From the NCBI GenBank assembly GCA_905160935.1, contig CAJHZI010000495.1:2711501-2775500 (forward strand): 64,000 nt of DNA, written 5' to 3'. The DNA comes from Enchytraeus crypticus. Lineage: Eukaryota; Annelida; Clitellata; Enchytraeida; Enchytraeidae. Position numbers and translations under genes: made by a program. Of the stretch, positions 49,360 through 62,194 are shown in pieces. The notes beneath the pieces were generated by a model. It searched no databases. It was not told where the DNA came from and was given only the letters and a program-made list of their open reading frames with translations. Each line of letters starts with the position of its first letter. The first letter of the stretch is position 1.

Positions 49360-52300
49360 CTAAGAACAGCTTGCTGGAAGATTGCATGCGCTGTGAGAAT
49401 AATTAGCACAATGTCATTAGACGATCAGTTAATTTATTTAGTCAATGTATTAACTCTATCAATTTAAATACTATAACAATCAGTCAGTTAATTAATTTAT
49501 CAATGTCTTAAATACATCAATTTGATATAATAGGACAGATTTTTTGACTGATAGATATATTGATCGATTGACTGATACCGGATTTATTAATTTTTGACCG
49601 ATTAATTGACTCAATGATTAGTTGACTGATTGTCTGAGTGATTGATATTGATTGATTGATACTCACATTTTACAGGTGCTCTTGCAGTTTTCGTACATGT
49701 ACTCGCTATAGTCAGGATCAGCGCAGTATGGCGCCCAGAATGCGCAGTTATCTGAGAGATCAACGCACGAGCAGGTGTCTGTTGATAACAACAACAACAT
49801 CCTCATTATAAACAACAATAACAACAACAGGCATATCATCATCATGAACAACAGCAACAACAACAATAACAATAACAACAGGCTCAGAACAATATGGCGC
49901 CCAGAATGAACAGCTAGGTGAGAGATTAGGTGTCTTTTGCTAGCAAAACACCAACCTCATCTCAATCAACAAAACATCAACAAAATAATAATAAAGAAGC
50001 TGGTTGAACAGATGTCTTTTTATGACAACAACAGCAACATCAGCAAACAACAATTTAGAAGCAATTGCTGAGATGTAACTGCATGAACAGATGTTTTTTG
50101 ATAAAAACAACAACAACACCGTAACCAAAAGCAGTAGCCATTATACAATGCGCTATAGCTGAACGAGCAGCACGGAGAGATTTCTTTGCACAAATAATTG
50201 TATCTATATAAATTACAACACAACAACAATAGCAACAACATTATGAGACATAACAAGAGCAAAAACAGCAAAACACGTGTACACTTAACAAGCGGTTAGG
50301 AAAGTTATCATTCTTGAAAATATATCCATCGATTACAACAACAACAACAGCAACAACAGCAACAACACTCCATATTGATTCATTTGGACGGAACTGGGGA
50401 GTTTATGGAATTAAATAAATAAATTATTAATAACTATTTTTGAAGGGAATAGAATGCTGAGAACTTCTTAACAGAAGGCTCAGATGCAGCCTATTCTCTT
50501 CTATCATTAAAATATAAATATCACAATATTTTAATTACCAATCATTCGTAAATATTCTACTTTTCTATATATAGTAATGTTTTGCGTCTGTTATAAAGAG
50601 ATTCTACTGTATCGAACCCTATCCCTGGGGTTCGTTCCATTGCAAATCATCTTTAGTGGAAGATTTTAGTATCTCTGCGCTGTGCGCCGTTACTGCGCAT
50701 GCAGACTCATCTCTACTTTTAAAACACCAAACAATAGGAAAGTTATCTTCAAATACAACATCATAACACCTTTACGTATCTGCAGATCCAGTCAGTGACA
50801 CTATATTAGCAGGTTTAGCCTTAAATAATAATAGTAATTTTAAAAGAGGTTTAACGTCAGTTACTCTCGCAAGGATATTGTCAGAGACGTCCCCCATTTC
50901 ATGTCAATACATATCGATACATTCAAACGATTTGAAAGAACACGTTCTGAGGAGAAGAAATGAAGAAAGTTCCTAAACGATGCAGGTTCGATGATAAAAC
51001 ATTGTCAGGAAAGTTGATATAAATCTACGGTGGGAAGAGATGTGTTTTCAATAATTCAGCGGTAAGGTCACCAGGTATACTCACTTTCGCAGGAAGAACC
51101 GTAGTGGGTTTTGGGACACTGGCAGCTGCAGGTGGATGCAGACCACACTCCACCATTGGCACAAGCGAGGGGCTTGCCGCATTCTGCAAACAGACAAGCA
51201 CAGAAACACGATTAATCAGTATCGGTTTGAAGTCAATTGTATCAGAAATTCATTGTGAATAGTCATTTATTCCTGTGCTGTGGCCAAACAAAGACCAAAG
51301 ACGTAAAACACCGCAGCTATATCCACGAAAATGTGGAGATAGTAGTGCAATGGCCAATCAGTAACCTAACAGCATATAAAAATAGATAGCTGTGCAATTT
51401 GTTCTATCTTCTGTCAAATTAGTGACTTTAGTCATTTGCATCAGTCAACTGTCTATTTAACATTTACATATTAAATTTTGAAATACTATGGGATTGATTC
51501 AACTTCAATTTCGCTGCCGCAGCCCCCCTACCTCAGTAGCTTCCTACCACAGTAGGTGTCCAATGCATATAAATGTAAATTCAATGCGTAAAAGATCAGC
51601 AAGAAAGATCGCCAAAGATAGACTTATTTTTTGCAGAGTATTTACATCAAGTTCTCTCCATTTGCTGCTGAGTATGACCATTCTTGGGACATTTCGTTTC
51701 TATCTAAATTAGGCCAACTTTTATTTTATATATTTTTCCTAATAGATAATAAGATACAGTTAAATAGATTACTAGATTTTGGTTAGACAATACTTACTGC
51801 AGGATGAGTCTGTAGCAGGAGTACACGGTGCTATAAATAACACAATCACATATGATGTTAGAGAGGTTGCAGATCATAATATAACGACTATGTAAGCCAT
51901 TTTCATATCTATCAATGGACAACACATTGAGCATCTGTGAAGTTATTTGAAACAAAACACAAAAGTTGGTGACAAACTATTTCAATGCACATACCATAGC
52001 GAAGAATTTACCAAGGGATGAAAGAGGTGTAGGCCTAAACTTTGATCAGCGTATCTAAAAGATTTCAATTCACATATGGTGAGAAATTTCTTCCTATTTC
52101 AACTACTTGAATACAGATTCGTGAGCAGAGCATAATTTGAATGCAAAGCAGACGGATAAACTGGAGAGTGACAGACGCACAAACTTACTGCACAGATTGT
52201 TGACGCACTTGTAACCCTTTCCAGTCCCCTCAGAGTCACAGTTACTGCAGACAGCTCCAGCCTTGTACATGCGCTCTCCAATCACGTTACCACTGCAGTC

Positions 52301-55016
52301 AATCAATCAAACGATCTATAAACCAGTCAATAATCAACCAAAAGCTCTGTAAACTAATCAATAATTAATCAATCAAAAGATCTATTAGCCAATCAATAAT
52401 AAAAACGTTACATCTTCAATGCGCTGTCAAATTATCTAATAAATTCAACCTATCTTTCATAAAACCAGTACAAAGTTTGCCTCAATCTGGTTGTAAATCG
52501 GACTTGAATTTCTATTTGAATGATTTCGTTGATTGAATGGAAGGGTATCGCATAATTTCAAGCATATTCCGCATAGTTAAGTTTCGCCTAAATACTCTAC
52601 TACTATTTTTAGAAGCAAAAAATAATTATTTATCACTTGATAAATTTAAATTAGTAGACAAACTAGCACCAATGTTTTATGCATTAAACTTGGCATTTGC
52701 GTCTTGAACCTTTACAGTTTTTATGGTAAATTTAAGAAATTCAATGTAGCTAGTTAACATTATAACTAGTGTAATGCATATGTACATATCTTGATACAGG
52801 TCGACAAGTTAACATACACATAGCGTGAGATAGGTGGACAAGTAGACATATACAAAGAGTAGCATAGATGGACAAGCAGAAATATACATAGAGTGAGATA
52901 GGTGGAAAAGTAGACATGTACATAGCGTGATATAGGTGGACACGTAGACATATAAATAGAGTGAAATAGGTATACAAGCAGAGATATGCATAGAGTGAGA
53001 TAGATGGACAGGTAGGCATACGGAGGAGAATAGTCGCAGACGACAAAGAGAGCGTTCTTCCACACACTGCCTGCCACGTTCATAGTGGGACACTGCTTGT
53101 AGGCACAGCCAGTCTGGTAGCTTCTAGCATCAGCCAGCTAATCACACAAACAAACACACATACATACACTGTGATATATTGTAATAGGCAGAGATGCGAA
53201 ATAGATATGAATAACTAGCTTAGTTAAACTACTTGCAGATAGTGCAAACGTTTAACATAGTTAAATAAATTCGCATATGCACAAAGTGATTACTTCGGCG
53301 CTTGATGATTTAATGACATCAATGACAATATCTTACGTCTTCAAATAAATATTTATCGGTCAATAGTATATCATTAGTAAAGAAAAGTCTAGCGGCAGAA
53401 AATTGTTTGTTAGAATGAAAATGAAGAATAATCATCAAAAGTAATAAACAAAAAAATAGATTTATAATCAATTAGGCCTAAACACGTATTACCAACAGTT
53501 TGAATTCAACGCTATGATGTTATAATTGATAAATCGTTGCATGAAAAATATATTTCAAAGGCTAAAAATATTTATTAAAAGTTATTAATTAAGTCTCTAA
53601 TAAAAGGTTAATCCCGAGTGAACTGATACACATGTATATCGTCTGAACTCTAATTCGCACTGAAAATGACTTTCAGGTGTCTACTGTATAAATCATTGAA
53701 CAATATGTTGCATAAGGTGTAGAATCGAACCTGAGTGTAGTGACCGCAGATTTTTCCGGATTTGCAGGTATCAGTAGAGAAATCCCAATCGTTTTTCTCA
53801 TTGTACCATGCTTCTGCGACGGCTGTTAAGTTAAGAGCTGGATACCCTCCTAGGCTCGCCTCTACGAACAAGTTCTGTCCCAGTCTATTGCCGCTACAGC
53901 TGTTATGAAGAATTATACAGATACAATTAGTTAATATTTTCAGTATCGAATATCTTAAAGGAAAATTTTTTTAAACTCAAAATCTTTTAGTACATTAAGC
54001 ACACTCTCTTTCCGATACAGGTATTATGATATTGGCAAATAGTATTATATTTACATTTACATTATCCACAACATATTATAAAAGGTCTGTACGAATGAAT
54101 AGTTTGAGACCGATTCCAACATCTAGCTTCCTAATCAGTGCCTGACAAAAAATATTACTGACATATAAATTTGATCTTTAGCGTTACTTCAGACAGACAG
54201 ACAGAACTGGCTCATAAAATATAAATGCGATTACTCACTCGTAGAGCATGCCATGCTCCCATTGACATTTATCAGCCCAGGCCTGAGCCACTGCCGCCAT
54301 CTCGTCACTCCATTCCTGCCATCAATAAATTAATCATAAATCAATCAATTAAAATTGAAGCAGAGAACCAATTTATCATTAAGTCATAAATTCGTAATTA
54401 ATTCCTTAACTGAATCAAACAAATGCATACTAACTCGTACGTTGCTATCAAACTCAGTTTAAAGACTAATAGAGGATTCAGAATTTTCAGAACTGTATTT
54501 ATTCGAATGCCCGAAATCCTGGGCAAAATTGTAGCTATTTCCAACTGAAAGATAACCTGGCCTTGATATGGCAATGACATCATACAAACAATCAAACAAA
54601 CAAACATACAGTCAGAGCTAAGCTGTAAATTTTCTCAAAAGGTGACCACGTTAGATAAGACTCCGACGACAATATATTAATAGTATGAAAGAATCTAGTC
54701 GCTCAAATTTCAGATCTAATTTTTTTTTTTTTTTTCAGTTGTCTGGGCTACATTTCACTACACATTTCAATACGACCTTCTGGAAATTGGATTTAGATAC
54801 AAACATAGTTGAATTTTGAAGAGTTGAGTAATTATATATATATATTGTAAATTATAAATTTAATCAATTAATTTATTTATCAGTTTCGTTCACTGAATGA
54901 GATTAAATCCCTCACTGATTATCTTGACTAATCAATTAATTTCTAGATATTTAAATAGCTAAATCATTAAATTATAAATTGATAGATCAGTAGCAAGTTT
55001 AACATATAGCTAGTAT

Positions 55017-55048
<32 letters not shown>

Positions 55049-56006
55049 GAGAGACACACACACAGAGCGTGAGTGAGACAGAGATAGAGACAGAAAGAGA
55101 GACAGATATAGATCGAGAGATAGAGACGGGGACATACAGCACGCAGCATGTTGGTAGCGGGCTCTCTACCACGGAACAGGTTGTGCGCGTAAATAACTTG
55201 ATCAGCCTCCACCGCGTGCAGTGTCGTCTGTGTGCCACAGGTGGCCGCTCTCTTTCCTCTTCCTCCACTCAGAGGAGCTGTCGATCGATCAATCAATCAA
55301 TCAATCAGTCAGTCAATCAATCAATCAATCAATTGATCAATCAATCATTCTATAAATAAATAAGTAAATAAATAAATGTATCAATCAATCCATCAATTAT
55401 TCACTCAATCCATCAATTATTCACTCAATCAATCAATCCATCAATTATTCACTCAATCAATCAAGCGTATATAAGCGTAAGTATAGCGAAGAGGACATAA
55501 AAAGAAAGCAGCACAATGAGAGAATAGTATAAATAGGCTTATGATAGTGTAAAGAAATAGAATGACATGTTAAAAATCATAAATGTAGAATTAGAGAAAA
55601 GTAAAAATTAGGACAGCGCATAACTTACGAGCTCTTGGCTTGAGATTAACGTCTCTGAAATAAAACCAATGACAGAATAATAATTAGACAATCTCTGATC
55701 GCTCTACACATTGTAATAATAAAATCTATAATTTATATTTCTTTGTGATAAGTGTTACTGCACGGGGTCCTGGCGAGAGTGGGTTTAACGTCAAGTTCAG
55801 AAACACGCAATTTCTCTTCAAGAAAACTCGACATGCACAGTCTGCTACTGTCTACACTGATTCTATGAAGCATAATTATATTACAACTTCTATTACTCGT
55901 CACAGATTTCAGTATTTTAACGGCAATTCGGAATGGTAACTATTCTCTTTAGATAGAGAAGTGTGGAGGCGATATATACCATGGACTTGCCAGTCGGCAT
56001 TGTACT

Positions 56007-56102
<96 letters not shown>

Positions 56103-56117
56103 TATACATATACATAG

Positions 56118-56158
<41 letters not shown>

Positions 56159-56735
56159 TAGGGGTAACATATTGTTGCAGAAATCAGATCAGTGGCACCG
56201 CTGCATAGAGCCACAGCTGCGCAACAATAAGTAGGGAAATAGACAATATACATGTATCTCAACTCTCATGTCCTCTGAAGAATTGAAACCTGGCGCTAAA
56301 TTTTCATAGCTTAGGCTTTTAACTTAGATTCCCTGAGAAAACAAAGTAAACTTTCAATAAGAAGTGAACCATATAAAACCTGAATTAAATTTTGAGTAAA
56401 TTCGTAATAGGCTGGAGCTAGTGGCGAAGTCGGTAAGATACTCGACCGCGGATCAGTTGATGCGGGTTCAAATCCTGGGCTCGTCCGTCACTGACACCGC
56501 TTTCGAGTGAGGAAACTGACGTTAACCTTAGCTTTACCTTTTTACCAGCTTTAATAAACTACAATACCAGTGACACAAATAATAACACACATTTAACGTC
56601 AGTTTCTGCATTTGAAGCTACACAGGAATGAGAGTACCTGGAGGGAGGAGCATTAATGTTGACCTTCTTGTCGTCAGCGGATGCGGAAGAAACAGCGGCG
56701 ACCAGGCCTGCGAGTAGAATAAGAGAGATCTTCAT
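49360..56735 (-). CDS. Secreted CAP-domain protein with EGF-like and ShKT domains (gene 2)
   Basis: Eleven exons (minus): 56735-56638, 55654-55629, 55277-55138, 54315-54239, 53899-53731, 53137-53022, 52292-52189, 51830-51798, 51183-51085, 49778-49667, 49390-49360. It has the same 334-aa plan as gene 1: signal peptide, CAP, Cys-rich hinge, EGF-like, ShKT. From the promoter to about 90 bases past exon 7 the DNA is nearly identical to gene 1, including intron repeats. Beyond 52,098 the introns are clearly diverged and shorter, yet exons 8-11 keep length, phase and protein. The only amino-acid difference I found there is Pro to Ser at residue 284 in the EGF-like module. Such conserved exons inside diverged introns indicate selection on the protein. 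It converges on gene 1, with the 3' ends facing across a 5.6-kb spacer. Confidence 0.92.
49883..50120 (-). pseudogene. Decayed partial ShKT exon copies in gene 2 intron 9
   Basis: At least one clear relic (49885-49940, with atggcgcccagaatga and gtgagagatta) resembles the live exon at 49728-49778. Two fainter copies of its 5' edge are near 49996-50035 and 50058-50118, each followed by the same CAACAA-rich stretch. They look like remains of tandem exon duplication. Confidence 0.55.
50824..51052 (-). mobile_element. CR1/L2-like LINE 3' end in gene 2 intron 9
   Basis: Same element at the homologous intron position, but diverged in sequence, so it inserted before genes 1 and 2 separated. Confidence 0.75.
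56410..56527 (+). mobile_element. tRNA-derived SINE in gene 2 intron 1
   Basis: Mirror copy of 36089-36206. Confidence 0.85.
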
Positions 56736-56859
56736 CTTGATCGAGTGTGTGCTCCTGTCGTCTCTGTATCGCTCAGTTGTTGTAGTTTTATCTCAGGCTG
56801 TTCACTAGCTGAAGAAGTGGCTCGACAGTTGTGGTTTGATTTCAATAGTTTCAGGCGGT

Positions 56860-56868
56860 ATTTATATA
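56860..56868 (-). promoter_or_regulatory. TATA box of CAP gene 2
   Basis: Mirror copy of the gene 1 TATA element, at the same distance from the gene 2 ATG. Confidence 0.6.
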
Positions 56869-57304
56869 CTAAATTATCTTCACCCCCACGCATTATTCAG
56901 ACTGTTCAATCTTTATATTTGCTCAGGCCCCACCCCACTCTCCCTCTCAAGGCAGATTTCTCAGTAAATTGAGCTAAATCTCTCGGAAGTAATTAAAAAG
57001 TACCTGAAATAGCAAGTTGAGTGCGTGCTAAAGACCCGTTGTTACGTAACTGTTTACTTTTGCTTTTTGTTCTGTTTTTCCCATTAATCGATTGCATTTT
57101 TGCTTCCCCCACCCCCTTCCGTAGCACACTTCACTAACGTTGTGGAGATTAGGAGTCAAGAAATATCAACTCTTTGATAACAAAGTGCAAGGTTAACTAC
57201 AAAAATGAACAAAATAGAAGAAATGTCAGGGAAATTATTCTATCAAGCAATATGAAAATTTAGTACGGTAACTACATGAAATGCGGTCAGCACATTGAAG
57301 AGAC

Positions 57305-57410
57305 TATATCATCATCATCATCATCGTTATCTTCCCCTAAATCCCAGTTTAACCAGGGTCGGGATACGAATAGACTTTCTCCAGTCCTCTCTATCCCACA
57401 CCATATCATT
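57305..57410 (-). mobile_element. (GAT)n-tailed retroelement 3' end upstream of gene 2
   Basis: Mirror copy of 35206-35311. Confidence 0.65.
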
Positions 57411-57667
57411 ATTCATGTCCTTTTTAATTACCGCATCCCATGGTGCACGTCAATTGAAGAGATAATATAAGTAATGTATTTCTGTAATTTGGATGATTCC
57501 AGTTAAAATTATAAAAATTTATCTTTTATAATTTCTACAATGTTGTACAAGCAGGATTAGGCCTATTCGAGAAAATTGAAAATAGGTTTTGATGATACAT
57601 GTAAGCCTATTTAAATTACAGGCCTACTATACTGTTTAATAAGAATAATTTAGTGAAAGACTCTGTG

Positions 57668-57851
57668 ATTGATATTTGAAAATACCGACAGTTAAAAGGG
57701 GAATAATTAATTAGCCTATTAAAAAAATTACACAAATATACGATTAAAGTAATTAATCACGAGGGACAGAGTAGGGGGTAGAAAAAGAAATTCAAATATT
57801 GACTTAAGCGTCAATTAAAATATATAGACAAAACGGTTAGTAACGCCACTG
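57668..57851 (-). repeat. Hybrid R2/R1 repeat at the gene 3/gene 2 junction
   Basis: Read on the minus strand, the first two thirds carry R2-specific variants (ctaaccg, tatatatttt, tttttctaccccc). The end carries R1-specific variants (aatcgtata, tcaaatatcaatcac). One base is private to this copy. Confidence 0.85.
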
Positions 57852-57976
57852 ACGTCACTTAGTAACGTCACTGCTTTTCTTACTGGAGTATTTTCATCCA
57901 ATCTTAGCATATGTCCTATCCAACTGAGTCTTTTGAATTTTATTAATTCACTCCATGGTTTAATTAAACCATGTTA
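57842..57976 (-). mobile_element. Second LINE family remnant, mirror copy
   Basis: Reverse complement of the pre-R2 part (LSWIGHMLRLDENTPVRK). Confidence 0.65.
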
Positions 57977-57979
57977 GTG

Positions 57980-58159
57980 GAAACGTTGTCTAAACACTAT
58001 GGACTGATTATCTGGATTTTGGAATTTGATTTGCCGGCTTGATTTTGTCTCAATAGTGCTCGATGTTGTCATTGATGACAGTAGCACTCTAATTGTTGTT
58101 ATTATTATTATTATGGTTGCCACTGGTATTGCTACAGACAACACTACCTCACAGAGCTT
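57980..58159. repeat. Dispersed repeat family D, mirror copy
   Basis: Reverse complement of 47757-47935. Confidence 0.55.
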
Positions 58160-58262
58160 AGGTTCTTTTGTGGTAGTCCTATTCCTGATTATATAATTAG
58201 TTTATAATTAGGTATGTTGTATTTGGTGTTTATTATGACATGGATAACAAATAAAAACGACG

Positions 58263-59331
58263 AATAATAATAATAATAAAGGTTTAACGTCCGTTTCCTC
58301 ATATAAGGATGATGTCAGGGACGTAATCCCATCACATGTTACTACAAATCGATTCACCCGAAATAGTCTGAAAAGACGTCTTCTGAAATGAAAGAAAAAG
58401 ATCCTAAACGGTGCCGGTCCGGTGATTCAAAACGGTCAGGCAAGATGGAAAAATCTATGGTGGGAAGAGATGTGTTTTCAACCTACATTGTTCAACGCAA
58501 AGTGGAAGTAGTAGAACATGAGCGAAGGCAGGATGCAGAGAGTTCCAAAGAGTAGGAGCGGAAAAAGAAAAAGAATGTCTACCTAACGAAGTGAGAATAC
58601 TAGGAATTTTGAGCAGTTTGGCATCGGAAGAACGAAGCCTGCGAGAAGGTTGATATTGGATTAGGAGATCAGAAAGGTAGGAAGGTTTACCAAAGAGTAG
58701 TGTTTTGAAAGTTAACAGAGCAATTTTATACTTAAATCTTTTAACCACAAGAAGCGAATGAAGATTATTAATCAAGGAATTAAAGGTGGCCTGAAGCCTT
58801 GAGGATCGACAGACAACACGTGCTAGAGAATTTTGAACTCGTTGCAAACGCATGAGAGAAGAAGAAGGTAAATCATATAGCAATGAATTGCAGTAGTCAA
58901 GTTTAGAATGAACTATTGAGTTAGCAAGAATTATGGATGGATTTTTATCAAGAGATGACGCATCTGTATGATTTGATGGATATGGGAGAAGGATGAACGA
59001 TCAGAGAGAAAGCGGAATCAGAGATACCAAAGCACGTTTTAAGTCTACTGGTAAGAATGTTATGATCGATGGTGTCGAAAGCAGCCGAAAGATCAAGTAG
59101 TACAAGGGCGGATATCTTTTGAGAGTTTAAGACTAGGCAAAGGTCATTATGAATGCTGAGTAAGCCAGTTTCAGTGGTGTGAAGCTTTCTAGATGCAGAT
59201 TGGAAACAAGATAGAGAAGCAGAAGATTCGAGATGGCTGCATAAGCGAGTGTAGATTAGTTTTCAAAGATTTTGGAAGTGAAATTTAATTTGGAAATGGG
59301 ACCATAGCTAGAAAGATCATCTTTAGGAATG
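58263..59331 (-). mobile_element. CR1/L2-like LINE, mirror copy
   Basis: Duplicate of 46585-47653 within inverted repeat 2; the 142-codon C-terminal frame (58455-58883) is identical. Confidence 0.85.
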
Positions 59332-59851
59332 GAAGAAGTCTATAATTCTTCTATTGTTAAAGATGTTCAAACTAAATTTTTGCATATTTGGTAAAATTGA
59401 CAGCAGGTGAAGTTTTCTAAATTTAAAAAAGCATCGATCGTTCAACTAGTTACGCCTTTATTGAAAATATATTTCAATAAAATTAGTAGTAGGCCTATTT
59501 ATCGGTAAAAATGACTCAGTGTATACATGTATATAATGTATATATATGTATAACATTTGAAATTGGTTGCTTTATGGATTATACGAAGCAAATTGTGTTT
59601 TTTTACATTAATTTACGGAGCAGTATTTTGAAGCACATCACCATATTATTAGACAGTAGTTAATGTGAGGACGCATTAAACTATAATAGAGGCTTAACAA
59701 GTAACGTTCAAGTATCTTATAGTTAATTCAGCCTAATACAATTAAGAATTTATACATTTTGAGGGCTATATAGGTAGTATGACGTTGCCAGGTTAATTTA
59801 CAATCAATAGTTACTCTAAGACATTTTAAAGAAACTTTGAGCGCTGATGGT

Positions 59852-61268
59852 GCATGGTCAGCATTGAGATACAAGAATGTGCTAGTGGTGTATTGAGATA
59901 CAAGAATGTGCTAGTGGTGCATTGAGATATAGGAATGTGCTAGTGGTGTATTGAGATATAGGAATGTGCTAGTGGTGTATTGAGATATAGGAATGTGCTA
60001 GTGGTGTATTGAGATATAGGAATGTGCTAGTGGTGTATTGAGATATAAGAATGTGCTAGTGGTGTATTGAGATATAGGAATGTGCTAGTGGTGTATTGAG
60101 ATATAGGAATGTGCTAGTGGTGTATTGAGATATAGGAATGTGCTAGTGGTGTATTGAGATATAGGAATGTGTTAGTGGTGCATTGAGATATAGGAATGTG
60201 TTAGTGGTGTATTGAGATATAGGAATGTGCTAGTGGTGTATTGAGATATAGGAATGTGCTAGTGGTGTATTGAGATATAGGAATGTGCTAGTGGTGTATT
60301 GAGATATAGGAATGTGCTAGTGGTGTATTGAGATATAGGAATGTGCTAGTGGTGTATTGAGATATAGGAATGTGCTAGTGGTGTATTGAGATATAGGAAT
60401 GTGCTAGTGGTGTATTGAGATATAGGAATGTGCTAGTGGGTATTGAGGAATGTGCTAGTGGTGTATTGAGATATAGGAATGTGCTAGTGGTGTATTGAGA
60501 TATAGGAATGTGTTAGTGGTGCTTAGATATGGTGTATTGTAGATATAGGAATGTGCTAGTGGTGTATTGAGATATAGGAATTGTGCTAGTGGTGTATTGA
60601 GAATGTGCATTGAGATATAGGAATGTGTAGTGGTGTATTGAGATATAGGAATGTGCTAGTGGTGTATTGAATATAGGAATGTGTTAGTGGTGTATTGAGA
60701 TATAGGAATGTGCTAGTGGTGTATTGAGATATAGGAATGTGCTAGTGGTGTATTGAGATATAGGAATGTGCTAGTGGTGTATTGAGATATAGGAATGTGC
60801 TAGTGGTGTATTGAGATATAGGAATGTGCTAGTGGTGTATTGAGATATAGGAATGTGCTAGTGGTGTATTGAGATATAGGAATGTGCTAGTGGTGTATTG
60901 AGATATAGGAATGTGCTAGTGGTGTATTGAGATATAGGAATGTGCTAGTGGTGTATTGAGATATAGGAATGTGCTAGTGGTGTATTGAGATATAGGAGAG
61001 TGGTATTGAGATATAAGAATGTGCTAGTGGTGTATTGAGATATAGGAATGTGGTGGTGTATTGAGATATCTGAATGAATGTGTAGTGGTGCATTGAGATA
61101 TAGGAATGTGTTAGTGGTGTATTGAGATATAGGAATGTGCTAGTGGTGTATTGAGATATAAGAATGTGTTAGTGGTGTATTGATATATAGGAATGTGTTA
61201 GTGGTGTATTGAGATATAAGAATGTGCTAGTGATAGATTGAGATACAAGAATGTGCTAGTGGAGCATA
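59852..61268 (-). repeat. 29-bp satellite array downstream of gene 3
   Basis: Mirror array of nearly the same total length, with irregular units at different places from those in the gene 1 array. Confidence 0.95.
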
Positions 61269-62194
61269 CAAGAAATGAGCTAAACGCAAAATGGAAGAGT
61301 TGTTTAATTTCAGAATACAACACGTCTACAAATTATTCAATACTGATCAAGATAGGACTTTATTGGAAGTTGAGATGAGGTTGCGTGTCGATAAGTTTTG
61401 TGACTGTACGTGGACCAGTAGTTGCGAGATTCAAATCCAATGCCGTCTGGTCACTGACATTCCAGACGAAAGCGAAAATTAAACTCGGTTTTTAGCCTTT
61501 TAAAAACTATGACATGTCTCTGACACTGTACCTCGTTTGAGTTAAATTAACTGTAAGGTAGAGAGAACCAATTTTCAAATGTAAATTGTTTCGAGCTCGG
61601 ACCCTCAAATCTTTTCATTGTAACTGGGTGATTGATCCAACTGTTGTTATAACGGCTGAATATAAGCCTTGCAGCTTCTACTCCAATGGGAACGCCGAAT
61701 CTGTTTGCAGCTCACCTACAGGCCTAGTCTAAGTTAGCCTACTTTGAGAGCTTAATTGTGAAAGCGCACCACTATAATTCAGAAATACTTGAGATGAAGT
61801 AACAGTACGCAACGTTTTATACAGCGTTTATAATTCGTGACGATAATTTCCAAATACATGCAAATACAGTAAAACTACGTTATGCAATGTATAGTTGTGA
61901 TATAAATTACGCATAGCTTCACTTATAAAAGGGAAATTAAATAATTAACTAATTAATTAATTATCTAAGCGATATATTTTTCCGATATGATATTAACTAC
62001 ATGTCCCGATCAATAGATTAAGTCCAGTTTCTAATTGCAGATTCATTTAGCTTTTCATAAGAAAAGGAGAGACATTCCAGGGAGTTCTAGTGAGATGCAA
62101 TCCAGATTGAGAGCTCGGTTGTCCTTTCACTATCCTTTCAACTGTTGAAGCACCTGCATTAATCCCTTTCCCTCCAGATCATACAGGCGCAAGT

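Larger units (their letters stand above)
52098..57851. repeat. Inverted repeat 1, right arm
   Basis: Reverse-complement partner of 34765-40520, carrying the 5' half of gene 2. Confidence 0.95.
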
